Assembly: GCA_025331445.1 (NCBI GenBank)
Contig: JAIWNE010000004.1
Location: 496,001-560,000 of the forward strand
DNA: 64,000 nt
Direction of reading: 5' to 3'
Source: Blakeslea trispora
Taxonomy: Eukaryota; Mucoromycota; Mucoromycetes; Mucorales; Choanephoraceae
How positions within the stretch are numbered: the stretch's first letter is position 1; the number at the start of each line of letters is the position of its first letter. A program made the position numbers and the translations under genes. Below the pieces are notes generated by a model. That model was not told the DNA's origin. It searched no databases and saw only the letters and a list, made by a program, of their open reading frames with translations. Below are positions 1 through 12,700 of this stretch, in pieces.

Positions 1-3000
1 GAACTCTTCAGCCTCTTCAAAGCTGGTCAACTCTTTCCAGAGAGGTTGATCTACACCAATGTTATCACACATACGAGAGAACTTGTAACGGTTTTCGGCA
101 TTATCAATCATTTCGGGTGAGGTACCAAGGACCTTGACATTTTGACGGTACAAGGGTAAAGCAATGTTGTTGGGGGTTTGTCCACCCATAGACATCATGA
201 CACCGGAAGACTTTTCGATTTCATAGATATCAAGTACACGTTCCAAATTGATGTTTTCAAAGTAAAGACGATCGGCTTCATCATAATCAGTTGAGACTGT
301 TTCAGGATTGTAGTTGACCATGACAGTCTTGATACCCTTTTCACGCAGTGTACGGATAGATCTAACGGCACACCAATCGAATTCAACAGAAGAACCAATA
401 CGATAAACACCAGATCCCAGCACCATAACACCCTTATCTTCAAACTCGATATCGTGTTCGACAGCATTGTAGGTCATGTACAAGTAGTTGGTGAAAGCAG
501 GGAATTCAGCAGCAACAGTATCAATTTGCTTGACAAAGGGTGTGACACCAAATTCTTGACGGAGCTTACGAACAGCTAACTCGTTGCTGTTGATCTTGTT
601 GGCAATTTGACGGTCGGAGAAACCGAGTTGCTTGGCTGAACGAATCAAATTACCAGGAACATTAGCCTTGGTGAATCCAGTCAAACGCTCGCCGAGGTTA
701 TGGATACGCATCAACTTGTTCAAGAACCACTTGTCAATTCTAGTCAATTCCCAGATGCGATCGACAGTGTAGCCCTTCTTCATGGCATTGGCGATGGCAA
801 ACAAACGTTGATCAGAGGGATGAGTGAGTTCATAATCAATGTCTTCTTCATTGATAATATCAGACTATAGAGGAAGAGAGATTAGAAAAACAAATACAAA
901 AGTTTGAAGTATAGTGTGACTTACAGCATCAAATCCGACCAAGTTATAATCAATAGCACGAATGGCTTTTTGCATTGTTTCCTCAAAGGTACGACCAATG
1001 GCCATCACTTCACCAACAGACTTCATAGAAGAAGAAAGGGCAGTACTAACACGGCTGAACTTCTTGAGATCCCAACGAGGAATCTTGACAACACAGTAAT
1101 CAAGAGAGGGTTCGAAACAAGCGCAGGTGACCTTGGTAACACTGTTAGAGACTTCATTCAAAGGAATACCCAAACCAAGTTTAGCAGCAACAAAAGCAAG
1201 AGGATAACCAGTAGCCTTAGAGGCAAGAGCAGATGAACGTGAAAGACGAGCATTCACTTCAATGATACAATATTCCTTGGAGAACGGGTTCAAAGCATAT
1301 TGAATGTTACATTCACCAACAACGCCCAAGTGACGGATGACATTGACAGCAGTTGTACGAAGCATGTTATAATCCTCATCAGAAAGAGTTTGAGATGGGG
1401 CAACGACAATGGAGTCACCAGTGTGGATACCAAGAGGATCAAAGTTTTCCATGTTACATACAGTGATACAGTTATCTTGACAATCACGAACAACTTCATA
1501 CTCAATTTCTTTCCATCCCTTCATGGACTTTTCAATCAATACTTGAGGAGAAGTAGCAAAGGCTTTGTTACAGAGATTAACCAACTCAGGTTCGTTGTCA
1601 GCAAAACCAGAGCCAAGACCACCAAGAGCATAAGCAGCACGACAAATGACTGGATAACCGATCTTCTTTGCTGCAACACAAGCTTCTTCAACAGTCACTG
1701 CAGAAGCAGAGGGAGCACACTTTTCATTGATTTCATACAAAGCTTGAGCAAACAAATCACGATCTTCAGTAGTGATAACTGTATCAATCTGAGTACCAAG
1801 CACCTTAACACCAAGGCCTTCGAATTCATCCTTAAGAGCAATACCTACACTCAAGGCAGTCTGACCACCAAAAGTACAATAAATACCATCGGGTCTTTCG
1901 AACTCGATAACCTTGCGGACAAAGTCAGGAGTGACAGGCAAGAAATAGACTTTGTCAGCTAAGCCTTTTGAAGTTTGAATTGTAGCAATGTTGGGGTTGA
2001 TCAAAATAGTATAGATGCCTTCTTCCTTCAATGCCTTGATAGCTTGAGAGCCAGAATAATCAAATTCGCCAGCTTGACCAATAGACAAACCACCAGAACC
2101 AAGGACAAGAACCTTTTCTACATGAACACGAGGATTTTTCTTGATGTTTTCGGCCTTAGTGCCACCAGGCATAGCAACAGGAACTAGGGTGTTTTTCTCG
2201 AGACACTCTTTGATATTGTTGATGAAGACATCGAACAAGAATTCAGTATCGCGAGGACCAGGTGTGGACTCGGGATGGAATTGAACAGAGAAAATAGGCA
2301 ATGACTTGTGAATCAAACCTTCATTGGAGCCATCATTAGCATTCACAAAGAGCTCTTCATAGTGTTCAGGCAAGGTGGTAGCATCCACAGCATAACCATG
2401 GTTTTGGGAAGTGATGTAACAGCGACCGGAAATCATACTGGTACAGGGAATATTATGACCACGGTTACCGTACTTCATCTTCATGGTCTTGGCGCCAGCA
2501 GCAAGAGCCATAATCTGATGACCCAAACAGATACCAAAGATAGGTTTCTTGAGGTTAGTTATATAATCACGGACACGGTTGATAGTGGTTTGGATAGTAG
2601 TTGGATCACCAGGACCGTTGGAAAGGAAAAGACCGTCAAAGGTGTCTGCAGGTTCAGCACTGAAGTCATAGTCCCAAGGAACAACTTTGAGTTCAACGCC
2701 ACGATAAACAAAACAACGAATCTGGTTGTATTTCATACCGATATCAACAGCAAGGACGCGCATAGTGCGACCAGAAGGTGTCTTGATGGCATTTTCAGGA
2801 TCTGGATAATAGATCTTAGGTTCCTTGATGGACACTTCAGCTACCAAGTTGCGTTCATTAGGATCAACCCAAGCAACATCTTCGTAATCCTTCTTCCAAC
2901 GTTCAGTTTCGGAAATAGAATCACTACCAGCAGAAAGGCCCAAGGCAGAAGCAGCAGTTTCTAACGCGTTAGAAATTTTCTTTGGGAATAAGATCTTGGC

Positions 3001-3756
3001 CAAAGTAACACCATCTTCTCTTATTTTCTTGGTCATAGCACGAGTATCAATACCATAGAGTGCAGGAACATCGTTCTCTTTCAGCCAAGTAGAGAGAGAA
3101 GAAGCGGCAAGATAATGAGAATAGTCAGTCGAATAACTACCGACAATCAAACCTGCAACATGAATTTGACTTGATTCGAATCGCTTAGGGATATCCTTCA
3201 GCAACTCGTCCATTTCTGAACGTGAAGGAACACCATAGTTACCGACCAAAGGAAAGGTAACAACCAGAATTTGACCTCGGTAAGAAGGATCGGTCATGGA
3301 TTCGGGATAACCAACCATACCTAATTGGGGAATTTATTAAAAATGTTCTCTCCGAATACCCCGCATCACAAGCCATAAAATACACTCGCCACGCACTAAA
3401 TTCAACCCCACAAAATAAAGAGGGGAAAACATTGTATGCGACCAACACTCCGCAAACTCCGTAAAGAATAAAAAAAATAACTTACCAGTTTGGAAGACAC
3501 ATTCACCGGAAATACTCTTAGTTTCTGAGCCAAATGAAATACCCTGAAAGCTAGTTCCATCTTTCAAAACAAGTGCAGCAGTAGTAACATCCTTAGGGTT
3601 CTCTAAAGCAACAGCTGGACGATGAGGAGCAGAAGGTGAGCGAGGAGAACGACTGATAGGTGTAGCATTAGCAGCAGGAGCTGTAATGTGAGCACCAAGA
3701 AGAGAGTTAATGATGGGGGCAGAAGTAGCAGGAGGAACAGGAATGTTAGATGCCAT
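1..3756 (-). CDS. URA2: CAD-like carbamoyl-phosphate synthase/aspartate transcarbamylase, N-terminal part (partial)
   Basis: First enzyme of pyrimidine synthesis: glutamine-dependent CPSase, in this family fused to aspartate transcarbamylase. Only the first ~1177 codons are visible; the gene runs off the left edge. Predicted exons 3486-3756, 925-3320 and 1-864. The joins restore conserved text: [11 protein letters not shown] across intron 1 and [13 protein letters not shown] across intron 2. Residues ~1-60 are a Ser/Pro/Ala-rich extension. The glutamine amidotransferase domain follows, with nucleophile motif FGICLGHQ and FHPESTPGP. The synthetase part has [20 protein letters not shown] and, near the left edge, [13 protein letters not shown], so the window ends in the second ATP-grasp half. 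Fusion of small and large subunits points to the pyrimidine (URA2/CAD) enzyme rather than the arginine-specific CPA1/CPA2 pair (family knowledge). The ATCase domain itself is not visible. Confidence 0.95.
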
Positions 3757-5336
3757 TTTAATGTAAATATAGAAGACTGATAGATATTGAAATTAGTTAC
3801 ATGCTTTCGCTAGCATCACTTTACAAACATTACTCTTTGTTTTTTGTAAGGTCTTATACTGGTCTTTCCAAAACGACTGCGAACTTGATTTGAGATTTGA
3901 ATTAGATGCACGTGTGTTTAAGTTTCAGGTACACAATGCAAGAGGGATTTTTTAAAAAAGAAAGAAGAGTTTATTTGACAGAAGAAAAAAAGTGTATAAC
4001 GGGAATCGTCAGCCAAAGAAGCTGAAAAGTTCATCCAAAGCATTTTAGAGGCCTTTTTATACTTTTTTTCTGAAAGCCAAAGGCCAAGAATAAATCTTAT
4101 TAAAATTGAATGACCGACCATTCAACCAGATCCATCTTGCTTTCGGACATTATCATTCGCTCACTTTACAAAGTCAGAAAAGAGTCATCGCCTTCCATCT
4201 CTCAAACTAAACAAAAAATCTCCCTCTTTATGCATATTCGCGCTTGTTTGCTCTCCACTCACATACTCTTCTCTAGCTCGCTTCTTCTTGACATTTCTGT
4301 CAGTCATGGTAGGATTTGTTCTCTGCTTGGCGATTAAGTAGGATAGATTTACAATTCTAGTTTTGTGTTTCCTGATATGATTCATAGATCATAAGCCACA
4401 GACCCTTACTCACACTACCGCATCAGTTACACTATTCAAAATGAACAGTCAAAGAGCTTCCACTTTCTGAGATTGAACCGATTTGATGACAGGGATTTGT
4501 AATGGTCTTTAGAGCTTTCAAATTTATTGTTGTTCAAAGATCAGCGAAAGGAGACGCGACTGATTTGATGACATTGCTTCTTGTATGCTTGCTCAGTACG
4601 ATGCTAAAGTAACAAAACGTGGAATAGCCGAGAATAACATCAAGCTCAAGTGTGTGGCATATCTAGTTGACAGTTAAGTCCAAGTCAACTCAAGAAGATG
4701 ACACAAGTACAACTCACTATATCTAAAACAAGCAGTTCCAAGTCGTCCAAAATGGACATCTGGCACAATTGAGCCATCTAAACTTATATAGGAACATTTT
4801 GCGTCCTTTGTTTGTAGATTTTTATTTACAAGTACGTTTTAACAAGCTGTTTACTCGGCTCTACGACAGTTGTACGATTTACTTTTTTTTCTTCGTATTA
4901 CACAGCTTTTATTATTTCAAGATAGCAAGCCAATTAGAACAACACAAGTAAAAGCGCATTTCCACTAAGCATGCTGAATAAAATATAAAAGAGATGAATA
5001 ACAGTAAATTGAATAGGCAAAACAATAAAATACTGAGAGGGTATTTTCTTTCCTCTGTTTATTTTGAAAGATATATCACAAAGGCTTCGATCTAACAGTT
5101 TTTAGACACAAATGCTGCAATATTAGATCTTTCAACTTTAAAGGGAGGGTTAAGAGCTCAAAAAATACATTTTTAACAGCCTATTGTTGGTGAAAAAGAA
5201 ACTAAAATACTCTCACTTGTCGATCTCAGGGGAGAAATGCCAGGAATATTACCAAGCGTTTTACCGATCTTGGTTTAAACATGAAATCATAGCGACTATC
5301 GAAAATCAGGGATCGCTCATATTGCAATAGACTAAA

Positions 5337-5380
<44 letters not shown>

Positions 5381-7103
5381 CCAAAAGCAGTAAAATGAAC
5401 AGACAGCACTAAGCCAATGTCTTTTACAGCGATCTAGCTAAGATCAAACAATGTAAGTATATCACTTTTCCTGAAAGGTAACTAGTAAACGTCATGGTAT
5501 TTACCCTTAAGCTCGCTATGAAATGTTTCTAATCAATTTTAAGCTTTTACGTCCATAAACCCAAAAAGCTAATTTTTTGCTTTTTAGCCTGTGAAAATAA
5601 TTGTTCAGCTTTTTTTGTGTTTACTTTTTTTTCTTTGTGTTCATGTGTGATGCATCAAACCTTCAATTTGCTTATATAGTTGCTAGTGTACTCTTTTTGG
5701 AAACGATAGACACTGAAATGCAAAAAGGAAATCCTGCTGCTTTTTGCATGAAATACACGGTCTAACAAAAGGTTTATCCATTAAACTAGTGCGAAATAAA
5801 CAAAAGCGTCGCACAAGTCTTTCCTTATTTGTAAATCTCTTGTTGTCCGATTCTCTCTCGCTTGGTAAAGTCAATTGGATATGGCTGAAGTTTCATAAAG
5901 GTCAACGAAAAGACAGCCATGAAGGTCTATTTGTTGTTGCTTGTGACCTCATGACCATCTGTCAAAACAATGTTAGCTTAGTTTGCGTTACACAATGTGC
6001 TTAGTTAGTCAATATCTTCGGGAAAACCGAAAATATCTTTGAAACTAAACAAATGGCAGAAACTCAAGACGATTTCTTTGGGATAGCATGAATTTCATTA
6101 TCATTTGCTAGAATGAACTTCACTGCATCGGCCATTACGGATCTTGAAATACAGAATAATAACTCATTGGTGGAGAGGATACGCACCAATTGAAGCTATA
6201 AACGAATCCAAAGATAGTTTGGCATTATTCTCATCAGCCTTTGAAAACGATATCCAAATACACGATGTTGCAGATAGACCCTACACATTGAGTAACTCAT
6301 CCCCAACATACCATTGCATCAACCTTATAATAAAGTTTGAAATGTTTTACAAGACTTATTACTGCCTGTATGTGACAATATAGAGTATTTCACCACATAT
6401 GGCGATTCATCACTTGAAAAATTGTTATCCGATTTAACTTCAGCATAGTCAAATAGAGTTTTCTTTGTCATATACAATAGATCTAATCAATTCATTTATC
6501 AGGCATTTTGAGTCTGTACAACAGATGTATTTCAAGATGATTGGATAGTCAAGTCTATCTGAAGAGCTCTACTTAAATTCAAGGTACATTTCAAACTGCT
6601 TTTTACCACGATCATATCAAAAGAAAGAAGGAATGTCAAGTATATAAGCCTATGGTATAAATGGTTTACATGAGCCTATGTTTGGCTTGATTTGTTTGTT
6701 TTCTCGTGAACTTTCAATTCAACGCGTTTGCATCATCACTGGATAGTTCAAAGCAATAACAGATTTAAACAAAAGCCATAGATACGTTCAAGTAAATTGT
6801 GAATTAATTGAATTAGTCAGGCTTTCTGTGCTGCGTATGTTGAACTTTATATTTTTGGTTTCTTTAGCCGCTTTAAATCTAATATACACATACAAGAGGT
6901 TGAGGTTGCGAAGGTTACTCAGGTAACACCTCTGTTTTTGTCCATAACTTAGAGTGTACAAACTAACAAAGCCCAAAGGCGTGTTTGCGACTTTACTTGT
7001 TTGTTTTCGGCGACCGATTTTGACAATGGTAAGGGTCACTTTCTCTGTTTGTATCAATAACGCTTGAGATTGCCTTTTTTGAGACTTTTATTATTGTTAT
7101 TTT
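3757..7103. other. gene-poor interval with URA2 upstream region and poly(A) tract
   Basis: About 3.3 kb without a convincing gene. The first few hundred bases must hold the URA2 promoter. A 40-nt A-run lies at 5340-5379. Around 6110-6380 there are short open stretches with protein-like composition on the + strand (for example a run beginning LALFSSAFENDIQIHDV), but they change frame and carry stops. They could be decayed coding sequence; I cannot assign them. Confidence 0.6.
5340..5379. repeat. poly(A) mononucleotide tract
   Basis: Uninterrupted run of 40 adenines in intergenic DNA. It may be slippage-prone or the tail of an old retroposed copy; no flanking duplication was noticed. Confidence 0.9.
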
Positions 7104-7355
7104 TTATGTGTTCCTTAACCTATACTCTATTCTATCAATGTCAGTGCCTCGCAGGGCAGCGCGTTCATAAAGCCCAAGCGGTGATTCTAGTTGGTCAACT
7201 CGAAAGCGATTGTTTTCACTATCAGTACCGCAAAGGATACCTTTAACTACAGTATTGCCTTGCATATAAAAAGTAGCTTGAGGTCTTTCCTGGACTGCCT
7301 GTAGCCAAAGTTGTAAATATCGGTCGCGTAGCTTTTGATCAGAAGAGCTGTTCAT
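7104..7355 (-). CDS. Gemin7-like SMN-complex protein (Sm-like fold)
   Basis: Single-exon 83-residue protein. Gemin7 is a small Sm-fold subunit of the SMN complex that helps load Sm rings on spliceosomal snRNAs. The alignable core begins LRDRYLQLWLQAVQERPQAT and continues into FYMQGNTVVKGILCGTD, then FRVDQLESPLGLYERA and LRGTDIDRIEY. The order is that of animal Gemin7 as I remember it: a helix, then a five-strand Sm core ending in a ...LR.sDI... strand. It lacks the longer N-terminal tail of the human protein (131 aa), so an upstream exon is possible, although this ATG has a pyrimidine-rich leader. Recognition is by eye from family memory, not by search. Confidence 0.7.
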   Translation of the reverse strand: MNSSSDQKLRDRYLQLWLQAVQERPQATFYMQGNTVVKGILCGTDSENNRFRVDQLESPLGLYERAALRGTDIDRIEYRLRNT

Positions 7356-8523
7356 GAAGAAGAAAAGAAAACGTGTAAAGTATCAGATAAAAGAATAGCA
7401 GCCTTCTATCTCTTCTATCAGAAGAAGAATTAAAAAGAAAAAAAAAGAGAGAGAATATGAGTTTAACTTCAGACACATAGAGACGGATGTACATGCCTAA
7501 GTAAGATAACTTGGTTTTATTAAAACTGACATTAAAAATGACTTCATGTGAGGTATAGCCAACCCACACATGATGTATCCTTTTTATTTCTTGCAGTAAA
7601 TAGAGTGGAAAAGAGAAGAGAGAGAGAGGGGCGGTGCTGCAACTCAAGTAGCATTCCTACGCATTTGGCGTATCATTATTATACTTTGTAGTATAGATCG
7701 TTTTCAATGAGAAATAGTTTAATTCAGTACATAAAGAGAGTATTGTTATGTTTCATAAAGATGAGAGGAGAAGAAGCTTTTTTGTTTTCTTTTCAACTTA
7801 ATAGTCTCTATGTTTTGTTTGTGTGGTTCTGTTGTGTAACTTCTTTTCTATCGGGGGTTCGGTAAAATGAAAAAAGGTATTCAACATACACATAAACAAA
7901 CAGCAACTTGCATAGGTATGAGCTATCTGGCACAAAATGATGTCACGTAAAGAGCCAGACAATACAATATGAATGAAGTATTGCCTACCATAATCGGAGT
8001 GGATGAACATTCGATTGACAAGTAAAGACTAGTCTTAGTGATTTAAGAGAGGCGGATTCCCAAAAAGATATTGCATTTTGACAAGACAACCCTTGATTTT
8101 GTTACAAATTCAAAGAAAGTTGTCTTGATCTTCTCATCTTTGACCACGTTTCTAGTTTTGCCATGTCTTGAACTGCTTCTTGTTAGCTTGTTTTATCTTG
8201 GTTTGTTTTTATAGTCCGTTTCTCTTTTTGTGAAAGAAAGGGACTGTACATAAAGAGGTTATAATCAAACACAGAAAAGTCGGACAAGCAAAACTTTTTT
8301 TTTGTCTCATGTCGTTAATCGAAATAATAAAAAAAGAGACTTTTTAAGATTAAGAGACCGAAGTTGTAGTACAACAACAGCGGAACTTGGTTTCAATGTA
8401 ACATTCAAATGGATATAAAAAGGACTAAATCAATTTGTTTTTTCCTTCATCCTCTATTATTGACATCCTTACTCTTCATTTTCCTTTTTCTCTTTATTTC
8501 TTGATTCTTACATTTATTTTACA
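7356..8523. other. intergenic, divergent promoter region
   Basis: About 1.2 kb between the Gemin7-like gene (-) and the SFP1-like gene (+). The right end (about 8430-8520) is a strong CT-rich leader before the SFP1-like ATG. No other gene seen. Confidence 0.6.
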
Positions 8524-9727
8524 ATGCCTATTCCTGTTGAATATAGTTCCATTCGCCGCATGAGCACTATCACTGTTCCTAAACAAGATATTAGCTTTGG
8601 GTAAGTCATTCTACTGCTGAATGCTTAAAGACATTGACTAAACGCGCTCTTTCTACTTCAATAGCACTTATGATTTTCAATTCTGTGTACCACAAAATGA
8701 CATCAAGGATACTTTTGAGTCAAAAGATCTTGAAGCTTCTTTTTGTCGCGACTTCGCCTGTTGCGGTCTTGTATTGAATGATCTTCATGATTTATTACAA
8801 CACTATGAAGAATGCCATGTTCGCCTAGAAGACGATGAGAGTAGCTTATTTGACGATGACTCTGACAGTTGGTCTCCTTCTCTTTCTTTCTCTTCTATGG
8901 ACGGCTCCGCTCCCAACAGTCCTGTCTTGGAAGACAATGACTTTTCTGACATTGATGCCATCAAAAAGAGAGCTGCTGCCTACCTTTCTGATCTCTACAA
9001 TGCTACTTCAACCGCTGCTGCTGCTGCCACAACCACTACTTCCACCGCAACTGTCCTCCCCAAATTGAATAACGAGGAAGAAGTAAACGATGAATCTTCA
9101 ACCTCGAGTGCCACAAAGAAGTCCAATGGTAAGAAGAGATCATATAGTCAATACAGTGGCTCTTCTCCTTCTGCTTTGGACTTATTGACTCAATCTGCTG
9201 CCAAGAAATTGGCCTTGGCCTCTTCTTTAAATGGTGATCATCCTTCACCCATCATGACTGATGAAGACTTCCTTGCTCAAGCTGGTGCTTTGCTTGCCAC
9301 TGCCAATTCAAGTAAGTTGATGTTTCTCCAATTGTGTGAATCAAAAAATATCTAACAAAAACCCATAGTCTTTCCTTTAGATTCAAACGCAGACAAACCT
9401 TACAAGTGCCCTGTCGCTGGCTGTGACAAAGCTTACAAAAACCCTAATGGTCTCAAGTATCATAACCAACACGGTCACTGCAATCTTCTTGATGAAGAAA
9501 ATGAAAACAGCCTTTCAAAGCCTTACCAATGTACCATTGGCGAATGTGGAAAGCGCTACAAGAACCTTAATGGCTTGAAATACCATATTGAACACTCCCA
9601 TATGGCTGCATTGAACCAAACACTGGCTACTTTTGGCTCAACCCTTTTCTCTTCTACACCTTCTTCACCTACCTCTACTTCATCTCCAATGCTGAACTCT
9701 GCTTCCGTTTCTGGCTCATTGTTCTAA
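8524..9727 (+). CDS. SFP1-like C2H2 zinc-finger transcription factor
   Basis: Three exons: 8524-8600, 8665-9311, 9381-9727. An N-terminal non-canonical finger (FCRDFACCGLVLNDLHDLL, then HYEECH) is followed by an acidic/Ser-rich stretch, an Ala/Thr run and a basic KKSNGKKRS patch. Two C-terminal fingers have the repeated core YKCPVAGCDKAYKNPNGLKYH and YQCTIGECGKRYKNLNGLKYH. This split arrangement (one finger near the N-terminus, a YKNxNGLKYH pair at the C-terminus) is that of Sfp1/JAZF1-type proteins, which in yeast drive ribosomal-protein and ribosome-biogenesis genes under TOR control. In-frame joins are SF-G-TYDF and ANS-N-SNADKP. The true partner genes in this fungus are unknown. Confidence 0.88.
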
Positions 9728-12700
9728 AAAAAAAGTATTATCTTATTACAGCTTCCCTTTCTTTTAATGATTATTTTGTAAAACATATCTCCCCAAAAAA
9801 AAACCCTCTGTACATAGTCACCTTTCTTTACCTCTCCTAAAAAAAACATCCCCACCAACTTATACATACACTGGCATTCCTAAAGAAAAAAATCCTTGTT
9901 CTTTTTCTTGTTTATACATAGTTCTTGACATAAAATATCATTTTGAAACCAAATTTACACCTTTACAGATTAAGACTGCTGGCTTTAAAATAACCAAAGC
10001 TTATTACTTGTTTAAATGTCTATTGTTAAAAAAAAAGAGAGCCTTGCTCAAAAAACCTAGTAGCCTGATTTTATTTACATGCAAAATGTAGGTAAACTAA
10101 GTATGAAGTCAACATCATAATCGACGCCAAGCAAAGACTAAAAACTCAGTGTAAATATAGACACGCTAGGCTGCATGTTAAAAGCAAATACTCAAATATG
10201 TAGATATATATCGCCTAGCATATTGTTGAGACATTTGGTTTTTATTAAATGGCTTTGCTATTTTTTTTTTCTTTCTTAATTTGTACGGATGCACGTATTT
10301 ATTTTAAGCTTGATGCATTGCCTACTAAACTCTTCGTAACTTAAGTAGCAACTCACTCACTCACTTTACTACATACATTGTCCATCTCTATCATCAGCAC
10401 GGGGCTTCAGTATAATGTTATAGAGCTCAAGTAGCCAGTAACGAAGCTTTCTCTATTTTTTATAGATAAAGACATCATTCAGCATCAACCAGAAATACAA
10501 GATTTCTAGCTTTTTTTTTAGTATTCCAGCTATAATCTTGAATTTGTGAGTATTGTACCTCAAGTCAACATCCTTTAGACAAGGCAATATTAAAGCATCT
10601 AATATTAGTTTTCTTGCTAATCAAAAAAGAATGGCCCGCGAAATAAACTTCAAACACCAATGAATTCTGACTACGATAAACCCGATTTCCTGATCTAAAG
10701 TCCGTTTAAGTTTTTTTTTCTACAAAACTACGAAGGGATTAAAACCCAAAAACAGTTTGAGTTACCAGGCAGCAAAATAAGGTTTACCAATTGTATGGAT
10801 TTTTGATGTCTTACAAGGTTCTTGAGTTACAAAGTATACATTGGCAGCACCAATGGAATTGACATTGGCTTTCAATTGAGTATAAATATGAAGTAGCAAA
10901 TTAGCCGAGAACCCTTATAATGCTTTGTAATATTGATACTGAAAATAAATATTAAATACTATCATCAAGAAAACCGGCTCTAGGCAAAGTACTAACGAAA
11001 AGAGGTTCTTGAAATAAACTTCACAAAATGCATTGTATTATTTCGCTTTAAAATGAGAAACAAAAACGATTCATTAATTATGATATAATGTCAGCTAAAA
11101 TAGGCAGCATTCTAAATTTTAGATTTTAACATTAATTGTAGTTGAATTTTGACATCACAACTGTTGAAATTCAATCCTTGGAATTTCCTAGCCTTTATCA
11201 GCTGCATTTTCTGTGAGTCTGATTGTAATATGAAATATTTAGAAACTGATTTGGAGCTCGAAAGAAGTCTAATGTCTTTCACGAATAAAATTCAGGCTAA
11301 GTCTAGGCTAACTGAATAACTCAACTATAGCCAAAACTCTTCTCTCTTTTTTTTTTGCATAGAAGTAGTTGATGTCATGCATACCAAAAGCCAGTTGTAT
11401 ACAGCAAGTTAGCGCCTACTTTTATCTGTGTAAAGTAACATGTCATTCGAGAAAAAGGATTGATTTTGTTTCTTATCAAAAAGCTTGAACAGACTCTTTT
11501 TTGCTCTTTTTTTTCTGTGATTTATGAATTCAACAAACTAAGAGTGAAACCTGAACTAAAAGTAGGAGATTTTCACTTGTCTTTGTAGATTCATGTTCAA
11601 TGAATGAACAGATAAAGTGAAAGTAACTAACGGTAAGACATGTTGCATCATTCAAAAAAAAAGAGAACACACGCTTTATGTACATAATCAAGCTACACAA
11701 GATCTGCGACTATGCCTAAACAATGGATTTTGCCATACGCGCACGAGAATATAGATTCAAATCAAGTTGCTTTAGTATTCTTGAAACTATCCAAGAGTCA
11801 TGACAATGCTCCCACCCAAGACAAGTTCCCCCTTTCCATTTCGATTTTCCCTGGCAGTTACACAATTCGTGGGTAGCGCTTCTCAAGCGCATTGGCATGT
11901 CTGATTTGCTGTGTTTCTGCAAGATGATCACTTTTTCATTTTCATCTTTGATTGTTTTTTCTCATGACATTTGGAACGAGGGGAAGTCTTGAACAACTTG
12001 AGAGAATTGCTCGTAGTACAGTTAAAAGCCAAACATCTATCAAGAAATGTCATGTATTTCTAGACCAGAATGTAATTCATATTCAGACAGCTAACCTCTT
12101 TTGAAAAAGTAATTAACAACAAAGATAGTGTCTATTTCAGTATCACCTTGTAGATGCCACCTTTTGCACAGGATTTGAGCATCCTATATTGTTCTTGCAT
12201 TGGCTTTTTTTTCGTAGAGAGTCAAACAAAATGATGACACCAAAGTTTATCATGCCTAGGTAGTGTTTCAAGTTGAGTGTAATTAAAAGAAATGTAATCA
12301 CAAATTAATATGAATATTAAATTATGCATTGTCTAATACTTTGATTGTGGAACGCTTATAAAAAAAAAAGAGAAGGAGTCTGAGAAAGAAGAGACCCACT
12401 TGATTGCACTGAACAGAGAGATCAGGGCATTGAATTTAACAAAGTACCGTTCTATGTCAGTTTTAACTTTTTCTCATATCGATGCATATCAAGATAGAAT
12501 ACTCATGGTATAGTCGAGACATTTAAAACATATAGTCACTATTGCGATATACTATCTTGTTTGTAACATCTGAAGACAACACTGCTTTACCCTTTAATTA
12601 CACAAAGTAATCTTTTCTTCTTCATGTCATCTTGATTTGACTTCAAAAGAAGTTATTTCCAGTTTATTCAAAGTGTTGTGAAACCATCTTAATGTTAATT

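Noticed and set aside
904..2964. Several + strand open frames opposite URA2 (904-1236, 1300-1962, 2308-2964)
   Set aside because: Antisense shadows of strongly coding DNA; no motifs of their own.
11716..11931. 71-codon minus-strand frame with several Cys/His residues
   Set aside because: No regular metal-binding spacing, no splice-linked partner, and the surroundings are non-coding in composition.
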